Below, piece after piece: positions 1 through 6,826 of a DNA stretch of 14,856 nucleotides. Where the stretch lies: the NCBI GenBank assembly GCA_017467225.1, contig JAFTSR010000262.1:1-14856 (forward strand), written 5' to 3'. The stretch is from Clostridia bacterium (GTDB taxonomy: Bacteria; Bacillota_A; Clostridia; Oscillospirales; CAG-272). Positions within the stretch are counted from its first letter, which is position 1. Each line of letters begins with the position of its first letter. The notes under the pieces are model-generated. The model saw nothing but the letters and a program-made list of their open reading frames with translations, had not been told where the DNA came from and did no database searches. The translations under genes and the position numbers were made by a program.

Positions 1-314
1 CCATGCTTGGCAATCGCCTTGCCGGGCGTCAGGTGCTTGGAGGAGCCGTCCATAATGTTGATGAACGGATCAACGTCGGGATTGTATCCGATGATCATAG
101 GATAGACGTAGGTGAAAACAATGATCACGGCAAGCAGCGAAAGAATGATAATATTGATCTTCTTGCGGAAGAAGACACGGAACACCGACTGCCAGTAAGA
201 ATATCTGGGCGCGGTGATCTTCTCGGAATCCAGGGAGTTGTTGTCCACGTGAGCAAACAGCTCGTCGTTGGACAGATTGAACTCGTCGAGATTGATCAGG
301 TTTTGTTCATTCAT
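1..314 (-). CDS. oppC: Oligopeptide-type ABC transporter permease C, N-terminal part (cut by window edge)
   Basis: Second membrane subunit of an oligopeptide/dipeptide-type ABC importer. Only the first 104 codons are inside the window; the rest lies to the left. Seen: a cytoplasmic, acidic, Asn-rich N-tail of about 50 residues, a basic RKK stretch, then one hydrophobic helix at about residues 53-73 followed by a short outside segment. This is the layout of OppC/DppC proteins, which have a longer N-tail than OppB. The ATG at 312-314 is preceded by AAGGAGG at 324-330 with 9-nt spacing, and this site lies over the last codons and stop of the upstream permease gene (6-nt gap), so the two are probably translationally coupled. 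The diagnostic EAA loop is not in view, so the assignment rests on the N-terminal layout and operon position. Confidence 0.85.
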   Translation of the reverse strand, partial: MNEQNLINLDEFNLSNDELFAHVDNNSLDSEKITAPRYSYWQSVFRVFFRKKINIIILSLLAVIIVFTYVYPMIIGYNPDVDPFINIMDGSSKHLTPGKAIAKH

Positions 315-320
315 ACCTAC

Positions 321-1937
321 TTACCTCCTTTTCGTGGTGAAGGAAATTCTGGGATCGACCAGCGACATCAGAATATCACCAAGAATGATGGAAACGACGG
401 ACAGCGTCGCATAGAACAAGGTAACACCGACGATAACGCCGTTGTCGTACTTGTTGATCGCCTCGGTCAGCAGGTTACCTGCACCGGGAACAACGTAAAC
501 GCGCTCGGTGATAATTGCACCGACCAGCGAACCGAGAACGCTGCCGGGAATACCATGAACGATGGGGATGATCGCGTTCTTGAGCACGTGCTTGCGGAAA
601 ATCTCACCCTCGGAAAGACCGCCGGAGCGTGCAAACTTAACGTAATCGGAGTTCATCTGGTCGATCATATAACGGCGCAGCCACTTCATCAGGTTAGCGA
701 TCGAGGGCAGAGCCAGCGAAATGATCGGCAGAACGTACATCATCCAGGTAGGATTGGTCATATCAAAGGTCGTCGGCAAGATTGAGGTGCCGGCAGCGGC
801 ATTCAATCTGTCACCGAGCGCCTTGAACATGAAGATATACGCCAGCGAAGGAACAGCGATAATAAATACGATATAAAGCGTACCGAGCTTATCAACCAGC
901 TTATCCTTCTTGCGCGCCATCAGCATACCAAGCGGAACACCCAGGAAGTACGCCACGGCAACCGAAATGATACCGATAACGAAGGAGTAACCCATCTTGG
1001 AAAGACCGCTCTTATAAACCTGAACGTTGGTGTAGTCGTCAACGTAACGCTGGTCAACGACAGGGTTACCGGAGCCAAAGGAGCCCGCAATATAGATCGC
1101 GGAATGCAGATTGTCTGCGCTCTCCTCCTGAATGTGGTTGCCGTTGGCATCCACCGCAGGATAGGTGACAAGTGAGTTCTTGAATGCACCCTGCGTCTGC
1201 GTCATGGTCTGGAATACGTCCACACCGGTGTTAACGGTATAAGAGGTACCCAGGCTGATGGTCAGCAGATTTTGGTGAATATAGGGGAAGGTATCGTCAA
1301 AGTACAGAAGATACTTGTGCTGCGTACCGTTACCCATAATGGCAGGCGAGAATTTCTCACCACCGTAAACGGGATCGTAGAAGGTAAAGGAAATTCCACG
1401 GTCCTCGATGTCTTCTTCAACGTAATGAATATTATCCACCTTAAAAATACCGGTCAGGTAAGTCCAGAGGCGGTTAATCAAGGGAATGTCCTTGTAGACG
1501 AACAGACGGGGCTCACCACCCTCGTGATATCTGACCGTCTTAGGCTTATACTTGGCAGAAAGACGTACGTCCTCGTACCCCTTTGCCGTATATTCTTCGA
1601 TAAATTTTGCGATATACTCAGCTGCCTCAGGCGTATCCTGCTCAGGAGTATCGCCAATTGCAGCTACGGATTCATACATTTCCTGCGACAGCGTTCCGTC
1701 CTTGACGAGCTGCTGCAGATAGTCTCCATAGGTGACATAGTCCAAATAACCGTAACGTTCCCATCTCTGGTACTTGTAGGCTTCCTTTGCGTTGTTACGC
1801 ATATGAGTAAAACTCGGGTCAGACGCAAAAACAAGCTCCCGATCCAAGCAGGAGTAGACCAAGATCATAACGATCGCTACGACGAGTATAATGGAGAACA
1901 GACCGCGCAAAATGCGGTTGACTAAATATTTTGTCAT
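321..1937 (-). CDS. oppB: Oligopeptide-type ABC transporter permease B with an enlarged extracytoplasmic domain
   Basis: Membrane subunit of a family-5 peptide-type ABC importer, 538 residues against about 300-340 for ordinary OppB/DppB. Seen: TM1 at about residues 9-31, then a hydrophilic stretch to about 315, then the usual permease core with hydrophobic segments near 316-340, 353-373, 399-416, 464-484 and 500-525. The cytoplasmic EAA-type loop that docks on the ATPase is at 439-462 (GLSEGEIFRKHVLKNAIIP), followed by the family-typical E-R-V-Y-V-V-P-G-A-G-N-L-L. Two pieces inside the large outside region look like the normal OppB first loop (155-169, and 221-245 with SLGTSY), so extra sequence seems to be inserted around them. 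The ATG has a GAGGT site about 9 nt upstream. It follows the binding-protein gene by 100 nt containing a hairpin and precedes oppC by 6 nt. No ATPase gene is in view. Confidence 0.92.
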   Translation of the reverse strand: MTKYLVNRILRGLFSIILVVAIVMILVYSCLDRELVFASDPSFTHMRNNAKEAYKYQRWERYGYLDYVTYGDYLQQLVKDGTLSQEMYESVAAIGDTPEQDTPEAAEYIAKFIEEYTAKGYEDVRLSAKYKPKTVRYHEGGEPRLFVYKDIPLINRLWTYLTGIFKVDNIHYVEEDIEDRGISFTFYDPVYGGEKFSPAIMGNGTQHKYLLYFDDTFPYIHQNLLTISLGTSYTVNTGVDVFQTMTQTQGAFKNSLVTYPAVDANGNHIQEESADNLHSAIYIAGSFGSGNPVVDQRYVDDYTNVQVYKSGLSKMGYSFVIGIISVAVAYFLGVPLGMLMARKKDKLVDKLGTLYIVFIIAVPSLAYIFMFKALGDRLNAAAGTSILPTTFDMTNPTWMMYVLPIISLALPSIANLMKWLRRYMIDQMNSDYVKFARSGGLSEGEIFRKHVLKNAIIPIVHGIPGSVLGSLVGAIITERVYVVPGAGNLLTEAINKYDNGVIVGVTLFYATLSVVSIILGDILMSLVDPRISFTTKRR

Positions 1938-1963
1938 TTTTCACATACCTCATTTTATACACG

Positions 1964-1995
1964 GATAGAGGATGAACCTAAGTCCATCCTCTATC
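1964..1995 (-). promoter_or_regulatory. Perfect 11-bp hairpin between the binding-protein and permease genes
   Basis: Inverted repeat GATAGAGGATG (1964-1974) and CATCCTCTATC (1985-1995) with a 10-nt loop, in the 100-nt gap between the substrate-binding-protein stop and the oppB start. No U-run follows it in the direction of transcription, so it is not a classical intrinsic terminator. In many importer operons a structure at this place protects the 3' end of the binding-protein mRNA and lowers permease output, so that there are more binding proteins than permeases. That role is inferred here. Confidence 0.75.
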
Positions 1996-2037
1996 GTGAT
2001 GGTATTCGATCAAGTACCCTTTACAGGGCGCCGGATA

Positions 2038-4245
2038 TTAGTAAATACCCAGAGACTTGGTCATGTAACCTGCGTAGTCGGGCAGCATGGTGTTCAGATA
2101 GGTCTGAGGATCACCATAGTCAGGGCCCCAACCGGACAGGTCGCAGATGTCGTAGTTGGAATCGGAACCGATCTCAGGATAGTAGCCGGCATAGTACCAC
2201 TCCTTGGAGGTGGGGCACTCTACCATGTTGATAACAACTCTGCCGCCCAGAGCGTCCTTGATGGACTTAGCGTAAACAGCTGCACGGTTCTTGTAAATCT
2301 CGGAGCCGGTGAAGGTAGGCAGGTCGAGGTAAATGGGGTTCTCAGCGGAGATCTCGATGCCGGCAAGTGCCAGATCCATGATCGCCATATCGAGCTCCAT
2401 TGCAGCGTTCTCTGCATTGAACCAGCCGTCGTAACCGTCGGAAGAACCGATACCGTCATCAGCAGCAGGATCGAAAGCAGTGATACGAACCTGGTCAGCA
2501 TTCAGCTGATCCTGAACGATCTGACCGTAAGGCGTACCTGCCTCGTAGGTCTTCTTCTGACCGTTGATCTCAACGGTGGTCTTCTCCTCCAGGGTTACAA
2601 ACGTACCGGGAGTGTAGGTGTTACGCAGAGAGGTCAGCTTCAGATCCTCGCCAACAGTGGTAGCGTTGTAAGCACCACGGTCCAGAGCGAAGGAGATTGC
2701 ACGACGGAAGTGAGCGTTCTGCATAGCCTTCTGGGTTCTTGCAGCCTGCTCCTCAGTCTGGGGAGAAACAACCTGGGTGGGATCGTTGAAGTTAGCGAAT
2801 GCAGCGCGGCTCAGGTTGTAGAATGCCATGTAGGAGGTAGCGTCAGTACCGGAAACGTAGCCGTACTTGTCGAAGTTACCGTCCTGCTGAGCTGCCTTCA
2901 GAGCGGAAGCATTCAGACCGGCACCTGCGATAACGCCGTTAACAGCGTCATTGTAAGCCTTCAGCTGATCCTCGCCGTCGTTGTACAGCCAAGTAATGGT
3001 CTTAACGTTGATAGCGTCCTTGTTCCAGTATGCAGGGTTTGCAGAGAACACGATAGTGTTGGTAGCAGTTGCATTGGTAACAGTGTAAGGACCGCAGTAA
3101 GCGATATCGTTGGGGGTCTTACCGTAGGTGTAGCCCTCAGCCTCAGCATTGTACTCTGCACCGAACTTACCGCCCTTGGACTCATAGTAGGAGCGGCTCA
3201 TAGGAGCGAATACATTATAGCCAAGCATTGTCATAAAGTAAGTTGTAGGAGCAACCAGCGTGTAAACGAGCGTGTAATCATCGGTAGCCTTAACACCGAC
3301 CTTAGAGAAGTCGGTAACCTCGCCGGACATGTACTCGGTAGCGTTAACGATGATACCCTCAATCAGGTAGCCCAGGCCGCCCATAGCATCCATCATGTGC
3401 TGCATACCGGCAACAAAGTCGTCAGCCTTAACGTCAGCGACCTCACGGCCCTGTGCGTCAACCCACTTCACGCCCTGACGGATCTTGAAGGTGTAGGTCA
3501 GGCCGTCCTCGGAAACAGTCCAGCTCTCAGCCAGAGCGGGCTGCATAACGTTCTCCATATCGTACTCAACCAGACCGTCGTAGGTGTTAACGATAGCCTC
3601 GGAGTCAGCAGCCTTAGAGGTTGCCAGAATGTCCCAAGTCTGGGGGTCAGAGGAGTAACCCAGAGCGTAGCTGTCAGAGAGGGTGTAGCCCTTGTCTGCC
3701 AGGAACTTCTTAGCCCATGCCTCGTACTCACCGGTGCCCTTCAGCTCGCTCCACTTTGCCTTCATCTCAGCGCGGTCCTCGGATGTGAGGAACTTGTCTG
3801 CGACGAGAACGTGGTGGTATCTGTAGGAGTCGTTGCCCCACAGAACGGAGGTAGCGGTGTTGGGAGCTACGCGAGAAACTGCGTAGTTACCACCGTTGGA
3901 GGTCAGAGGCAGCATAATACCGGACTCCAGCAGCTTCGCCTCAGCGATAGCCATCAGCGCATAGCGCTCGGAAACGGTAGTAGCGTCCTGTGCCTTGTTG
4001 TAGTAGGACAGGAACTCGCCCAGAACGTCGTTGTAGATTGCTTCGGACAGTGCATCGTAGTCGTCAGCATACTGAGAATAGTCCTTGGGAGCAACGGGCT
4101 GGTAGTCAGCCAGAACTTCAGAGGGATCTCTGTCGTCGGGCTTGAACTCAGGCTCGTTTGCACAAGAAACCATAGACACAGCTGCAGATACGATCATGCA
4201 CAGTGCGAGTACCATTGCAAGTACTCTTTTGATCATCTTGCTCAT
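2038..4245 (-). CDS. oppA: Peptide-type ABC transporter substrate-binding lipoprotein, apparently circularly permuted
   Basis: Extracytoplasmic substrate-binding protein of SBP family 5, 735 residues against about 500-600 usual. Seen: a signal peptide with lipobox V-S-C and lipidated Cys28; a first part (about 58-185) with YDAL (63-66), SERYALMAIAEAKLLESGIM (92-111) and PLTSNGG, which looks like the C-terminal helical part of this family; then the normal N-terminal lobe from about 187, with IVNTYDGL, PALAESWTVSEDGLTYTFKI and ADDFVAGM; the middle lobe with CGPYTV and FRRAISFALDRGA (513-525); and finally GWGPDYGDPQTYLN (705-718). The protein stops 17 residues after this motif, where family members usually continue with the YD-x-L helices. 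The ATG has AAGGAGG 10 nt upstream and a consensus promoter. Substrate unknown; oligopeptides are the default guess. Confidence 0.93.
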   Translation of the reverse strand: MSKMIKRVLAMVLALCMIVSAAVSMVSCANEPEFKPDDRDPSEVLADYQPVAPKDYSQYADDYDALSEAIYNDVLGEFLSYYNKAQDATTVSERYALMAIAEAKLLESGIMLPLTSNGGNYAVSRVAPNTATSVLWGNDSYRYHHVLVADKFLTSEDRAEMKAKWSELKGTGEYEAWAKKFLADKGYTLSDSYALGYSSDPQTWDILATSKAADSEAIVNTYDGLVEYDMENVMQPALAESWTVSEDGLTYTFKIRQGVKWVDAQGREVADVKADDFVAGMQHMMDAMGGLGYLIEGIIVNATEYMSGEVTDFSKVGVKATDDYTLVYTLVAPTTYFMTMLGYNVFAPMSRSYYESKGGKFGAEYNAEAEGYTYGKTPNDIAYCGPYTVTNATATNTIVFSANPAYWNKDAINVKTITWLYNDGEDQLKAYNDAVNGVIAGAGLNASALKAAQQDGNFDKYGYVSGTDATSYMAFYNLSRAAFANFNDPTQVVSPQTEEQAARTQKAMQNAHFRRAISFALDRGAYNATTVGEDLKLTSLRNTYTPGTFVTLEEKTTVEINGQKKTYEAGTPYGQIVQDQLNADQVRITAFDPAADDGIGSSDGYDGWFNAENAAMELDMAIMDLALAGIEISAENPIYLDLPTFTGSEIYKNRAAVYAKSIKDALGGRVVINMVECPTSKEWYYAGYYPEIGSDSNYDICDLSGWGPDYGDPQTYLNTMLPDYAGYMTKSLGIY

Positions 4246-4288
4246 TTTAAATAAGCCTCCTTAAAATTTTGTGTTATATACCCCGCCA

Positions 4289-4304
4289 TACCGTTTTCAC
4301 GGTA
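4289..4304 (-). promoter_or_regulatory. GAAA-tetraloop hairpin in the 5' UTR of the importer operon
   Basis: On the minus strand TACCGT-GAAA-ACGGTA forms a 6-bp stem closed by a GNRA tetraloop, within about 25-40 nt of the predicted transcription start and about 45 nt before the start codon. Such small 5' hairpins often stabilise mRNA. No larger riboswitch fold was recognised in this leader of about 80 nt. Confidence 0.5.
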
Positions 4305-4332
4305 AACTTGGCTATTACACAATAGTAAAGAT

Positions 4333-4361
4333 ATTCTACCAAAAAGTGGGGCGTTTGTCAA
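4333..4361 (-). promoter_or_regulatory. Sigma-A promoter of the peptide-type importer operon
   Basis: Minus strand: perfect -35 TTGACA (4356-4361), a 17-bp spacer and -10 TAGAAT (4333-4338). The expected start is near 4326, giving a leader of about 80 nt before the binding-protein ATG. This is a near-consensus, strong promoter, which fits an abundant binding protein. Confidence 0.85.
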
Positions 4362-4403
4362 TACCAATTTTGCAAATTATTGATATTTTGTGAATTTTTT
4401 TTA

Positions 4404-4420
4404 ATTTTTTCAAAAAAACA
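4404..4420 (-). repeat. A/T-tract element, copy 1
   Basis: The 17-nt sequence ATTTTTTCAAAAAAACA (+ strand) occurs here and again exactly at 7647-7663; a 12-nt core (TTTTCAAAAAAA) recurs at 10835-10846. This copy lies about 42 nt upstream of the -35 of the importer promoter, on the edge of a longer A/T-rich run (about 4381-4440). Possible roles are curved DNA, an UP-like element or a protein-binding site. It could also be a chance product of A/T-rich intergenic DNA. Confidence 0.4.
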
Positions 4421-4442
4421 TTTCTTTATAAAAGCAAACGAT

Positions 4443-4456
4443 TTTAGTGCACTAAA
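4443..4456. promoter_or_regulatory. 14-bp perfect palindrome downstream of the Gly-rich protein gene
   Basis: TTTAGTGCACTAAA is perfectly self-complementary and starts 3 nt after the Gly-rich protein stop codon (4460-4462), about 80 bp upstream of the importer -35. The absence of a loop and its symmetry suit a dimeric regulator's operator. As RNA it could fold to a weak 5-bp stem, and T-runs follow on the minus strand after about 35 nt, so a poor terminator is the alternative. Confidence 0.35.
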
Positions 4457-4459
4457 GTG

Positions 4460-5404
4460 TTATTCCCATTCCTTTTCCTGCGGCTTCTTGCGGGAGCGCA
4501 CGATCGCCACGACGACCACGGCAACAATGACCAGCACGATCACAAGTCCGATTGCCGATCCGCCGATACGCTTGGGGAATACTTCTTCCATATCTTCAAT
4601 AACAACCACCGTGGGAATGCCCGTTTTTTCGGTAAAGTCCGCGAGCGCCGCCTCGATCGGCTCCTTGGATACCGGCAGCTCGGTGCGGTTGATCAGCTTG
4701 GACGCTACCTGCAAATGCTCCTCCGAGCAGGTGTAGGAAGCGTCCCTTCCCTGCCGCTCGACCTCTTCTCCCATCGCACGGATCACGTTGGAAAGATCGG
4801 TGTCGAGTGAATATTTATACGACTGCTGATTGACCGACGCCGCAAGCTTGCGCCCCAGCACGCTCTGATTATTGCCGAACATCTCACTGATCTCGGGATG
4901 AATATGATCTCCGACCCACGCGATGTAAGAATAACCGTAGCACTCCTCTTCCGTCAAAAATACGATCAGCAGATTGTCCTCATACGCCGTCGAGCCCCCA
5001 AACGCCTCGGCATACTGCGCATCGGTGTAATCCTGGAATTCATTTTCATCGTAGGTGGAAACTCCGCCCGCCGCCAGATCGGAAATCGACGACAGAATAA
5101 AGACACCCAACACAAGCACGGCAATGATGATGGCAAAGATCGAGCCGACTACCCCACCAAGACAACCGCCTCCGGGGCCGTAATAGTATCTGCGGCGATA
5201 ACCGCCAAAGAACGGATAAAATCCGAAATGCGGTCCTCTCGGCGGACGGTGATGCGGACCGCCAAAGCCTCCGGGACGCGGTCCTCCGAAGCCACCGCCG
5301 GGACGACCGCCGCCGCCACCAAAGCCTCCGCCGAAGCCACCGCCTCCAAATCCGCCTCCGCGACCGCCTCCGCCTCCGCGTGCTCCTCCTCCGGGTCCTG
5401 GCAT
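4460..5404 (-). CDS. Gly-rich two-helix membrane protein of unknown function
   Basis: Not assigned to a named family. 314 residues in five parts: a Gly/Arg/Pro/Phe low-complexity region at 1-58; an aromatic and basic patch, with YRRRYYY at 69-75; TM1 at about 83-107; a folded hydrophilic domain at about 115-278 with ENLLIVFLT-like strands and an IAWVGDHI turn; and TM2 at about 283-302 followed by a basic-acidic tail (RSRKKPQEKEWE). Both ends are probably cytoplasmic and the middle domain extracytoplasmic. The two cysteines at 155 and 226 could form a disulphide. The layout recalls proteins with a TPM-like domain next to a Gly-rich tail, but the similarity is only general. The ATG is preceded by AAAGGAGGG at good spacing. 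It follows the PHP gene by 30 nt, so they are probably co-transcribed. Confidence 0.75.
   Translation of the reverse strand: MPGPGGGARGGGGGRGGGFGGGGFGGGFGGGGGRPGGGFGGPRPGGFGGPHHRPPRGPHFGFYPFFGGYRRRYYYGPGGGCLGGVVGSIFAIIIAVLVLGVFILSSISDLAAGGVSTYDENEFQDYTDAQYAEAFGGSTAYEDNLLIVFLTEEECYGYSYIAWVGDHIHPEISEMFGNNQSVLGRKLAASVNQQSYKYSLDTDLSNVIRAMGEEVERQGRDASYTCSEEHLQVASKLINRTELPVSKEPIEAALADFTEKTGIPTVVVIEDMEEVFPKRIGGSAIGLVIVLVIVAVVVVAIVRSRKKPQEKEWE
5255..5395 (-). repeat. Low-complexity Gly-repeat coding region
   Basis: Degenerate GGN-rich codon repeats encode runs of Gly broken by Phe, Arg and Pro (GGGFGGGGFGGGFGG type). On the + strand this appears as CCGCCTCC-like near-repeats. It is prone to slippage and length variation between strains, and probably disordered in the protein. 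Confidence 0.8.
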
Positions 5405-5434
5405 AGTTTTGCCCTCCTTTAAATCATATTTCTA

Positions 5435-6262
5435 TTATTGCGCATTTTCCGCGATCATACGCGGAATGAATTCCCATTTGTCACTTTCCTTGAGATCCAG
5501 CAGATCCACAATGGTCTCAAATTCGGCACGTCGCTCACCAAACCGCTCCGGGTGATGCGCATCTCCGCCGAAATAGAACTTGCATCCTACCTGCTTTGCA
5601 ATGCGATGCGGACGCAGAATGATGTCCAGATCCTCGGCATTTGCCGCCCTCGGCACAAAGTTGAGCTCCACACCCATACCGCGCGCCTTGACCTTTTCAA
5701 AAACAGCAGCAAGCTCGGCATCACTGAACAGTGAAATGCACCGATGCAGCTCGGCGTTGCAAATATTGCCCGTCGTAAAATGCGCGAGCCCCATTTTGTA
5801 AAACGGCAGATCGTCCATATCCAGCAGCGTATGCAGTCGCTTCTCGTAATACGCCTTGCGAGACGCCGCATCCGAGCCGACCTGCGCAGGGTCAATGGTA
5901 AAATGCGTCAGGTTCAAGTGCGATACCGAGGCAATGATAAAATCAAAGCGCTCGCGCTCCTCTGCCGATAAGCCAAACACCCCGTGCCTGTTCATGTCGA
6001 TCTCGCAGCCCATCAGAAAGCGGCATCGCTTGGCCTGCGGCAGCGGCAGATTGCTGCGCAACCGCTCCATATCGTTACCACCCCAGCCGGGTGCGCCCTT
6101 GTCATCCACCTTGGTATCCCAGCCGTGATCGGTCAGCGCAACCAGGCGGTACCCGTTGGTCAGTGCATAGGCAAAAATGGCTTGCTTTGTCTGCCTGTCG
6201 TCACGCGAGCAGGGCGAGATAAAGCTGTGATTGTGCAGATCGTGATCCAATACGTATCGCAT
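5435..6262 (-). CDS. PHP-domain metal-dependent phosphoesterase
   Basis: Cytoplasmic hydrolase of the polymerase-and-histidinol-phosphatase fold, 275 residues, close to the length of stand-alone PHP phosphatases (HisJ, YcdX). The metal-binding set looks complete: H10-x-H12 (DLHNHS), D45-H46 (LTDHGWD), E87 (GCEIDM), H115 (SVSHLNL), H161 (GLAHF), E199 (VELNF) and D234-x-H236 (GGDAHH). These usually hold three divalent metals and cleave a phosphate ester. The substrate cannot be read from the sequence; histidinol phosphate is unlikely to be certain because no his genes are nearby. The ATG has GGAGG 7 nt upstream. It lies 19 nt after a tyrosine phosphatase gene and 30 nt before the Gly-rich membrane protein. 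PHP enzymes of the CpsB/YwqE type are phosphotyrosine phosphatases, but this protein is not obviously of that subgroup. Confidence 0.9.
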   Translation of the reverse strand: MRYVLDHDLHNHSFISPCSRDDRQTKQAIFAYALTNGYRLVALTDHGWDTKVDDKGAPGWGGNDMERLRSNLPLPQAKRCRFLMGCEIDMNRHGVFGLSAEERERFDFIIASVSHLNLTHFTIDPAQVGSDAASRKAYYEKRLHTLLDMDDLPFYKMGLAHFTTGNICNAELHRCISLFSDAELAAVFEKVKARGMGVELNFVPRAANAEDLDIILRPHRIAKQVGCKFYFGGDAHHPERFGERRAEFETIVDLLDLKESDKWEFIPRMIAENAQ

Positions 6263-6281
6263 GCTCCGTCCTCCGTATGAT

Positions 6282-6749
6282 TCAAAGATGCTTCAAAATC
6301 CATAAAAGCAGTGCCTCGCAGCCGCGGTAAATATCCCGATAAGCAATATCAAAGCGATCGCTGTACCACGGATCCGCCACGTCGGCGCTCTCCCCTGCAT
6401 ACTCCAAAAGACGGCACATCTTGCCGTCGGGGTCACCGCCCGTAATACGCTGCATGTTGCGGATGTTGGCTCTGTCCATGCCAATGAGCAGATCGTACGC
6501 CGCATAATCCTTCGCCGTCAGCTGCACGGCACGCTTATCTCCGCAAAGGATCCCATGTCGCGCAAGCTCTGCCCGCGCAGGCTGGTATACGGGATTGCCC
6601 ACGTCGCCGCGAATTTCCTCGCGGCTGGTCGCACAGGACGCCACCCGCACGCGATCGGCAAGACCGCGCCGCTGCAGCATATCCTTCATGATAAATTCCG
6701 CCATCGGCGATCGGCATATATTTCCGTGACAAACGAAAAGAATGTTCAC
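6282..6749 (-). CDS. Low-molecular-weight protein tyrosine phosphatase
   Basis: Removes phosphate from phosphotyrosine (or phosphoarginine in the YwlE subgroup) of cytoplasmic proteins. 155 residues, the normal family length. Seen: the P-loop VCHGNICRSPMAEF at the extreme N-terminus, with nucleophile C7 and R13 in the CX5R signature and S14 after it, and the DPWY motif at 126-129 supplying general acid D126. Isoleucine at position 11 of the loop, rather than threonine, leans to the tyrosine-specific (Wzb-like) side, as the arginine-specific enzymes usually have threonine there. The start codon is GTG (6747-6749) with GGAGG only 5 nt upstream, so translation may be modest. No promoter was found between it and purC; it may depend on read-through past the hairpin at 6770-6817. 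It is followed by the PHP gene after 19 nt. Confidence 0.93.
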   Translation of the reverse strand: MNILFVCHGNICRSPMAEFIMKDMLQRRGLADRVRVASCATSREEIRGDVGNPVYQPARAELARHGILCGDKRAVQLTAKDYAAYDLLIGMDRANIRNMQRITGGDPDGKMCRLLEYAGESADVADPWYSDRFDIAYRDIYRGCEALLLWILKHL

Positions 6750-6769
6750 TCTACCCTCCGAAAAGCAGC

Positions 6770-6817
6770 AACCGCCCGAAACCGCTCCGAGAACATCGGA
6801 TGCGACCGCGGGCGGTT
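6770..6817 (-). terminator. Hairpin after purC (partial terminator or attenuator)
   Basis: Outer arms AACCGCCCG (6770-6778) and CGGGCGGTT (6809-6817) form a 9-bp GC-rich stem. Inner arms TCCGA (6786-6790) and TCGGA (6796-6800) close a 5-nt loop, with an internal loop between the two helices. It starts 9 nt after the purC stop. In the purC direction it is followed by GCTGCTTTTC, a poor U-run, so termination is likely leaky and allows some transcription of the phosphatase genes. Confidence 0.65.
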
Positions 6818-6826
6818 ATATGCCTG

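Noticed and set aside
3..785. Open frame of 260 codons on the + strand opposite oppC/oppB
   Set aside because: Antisense to two clear permease genes, with no family resemblance and no initiation signal.
1972..4254. Open frame of 760 codons on the + strand opposite the binding-protein gene
   Set aside because: It has no ribosome-binding site and no recognisable motifs, and is an antisense shadow. The true gene is strongly biased against TTA, CTA and TCA codons, which leaves the opposite frame free of stops.
5255..5395. CRISPR-like or tandem repeat array in the CCGCCTCC-rich stretch
   Set aside because: The repeats are short, irregular and in frame, and simply encode a Gly-rich protein region.
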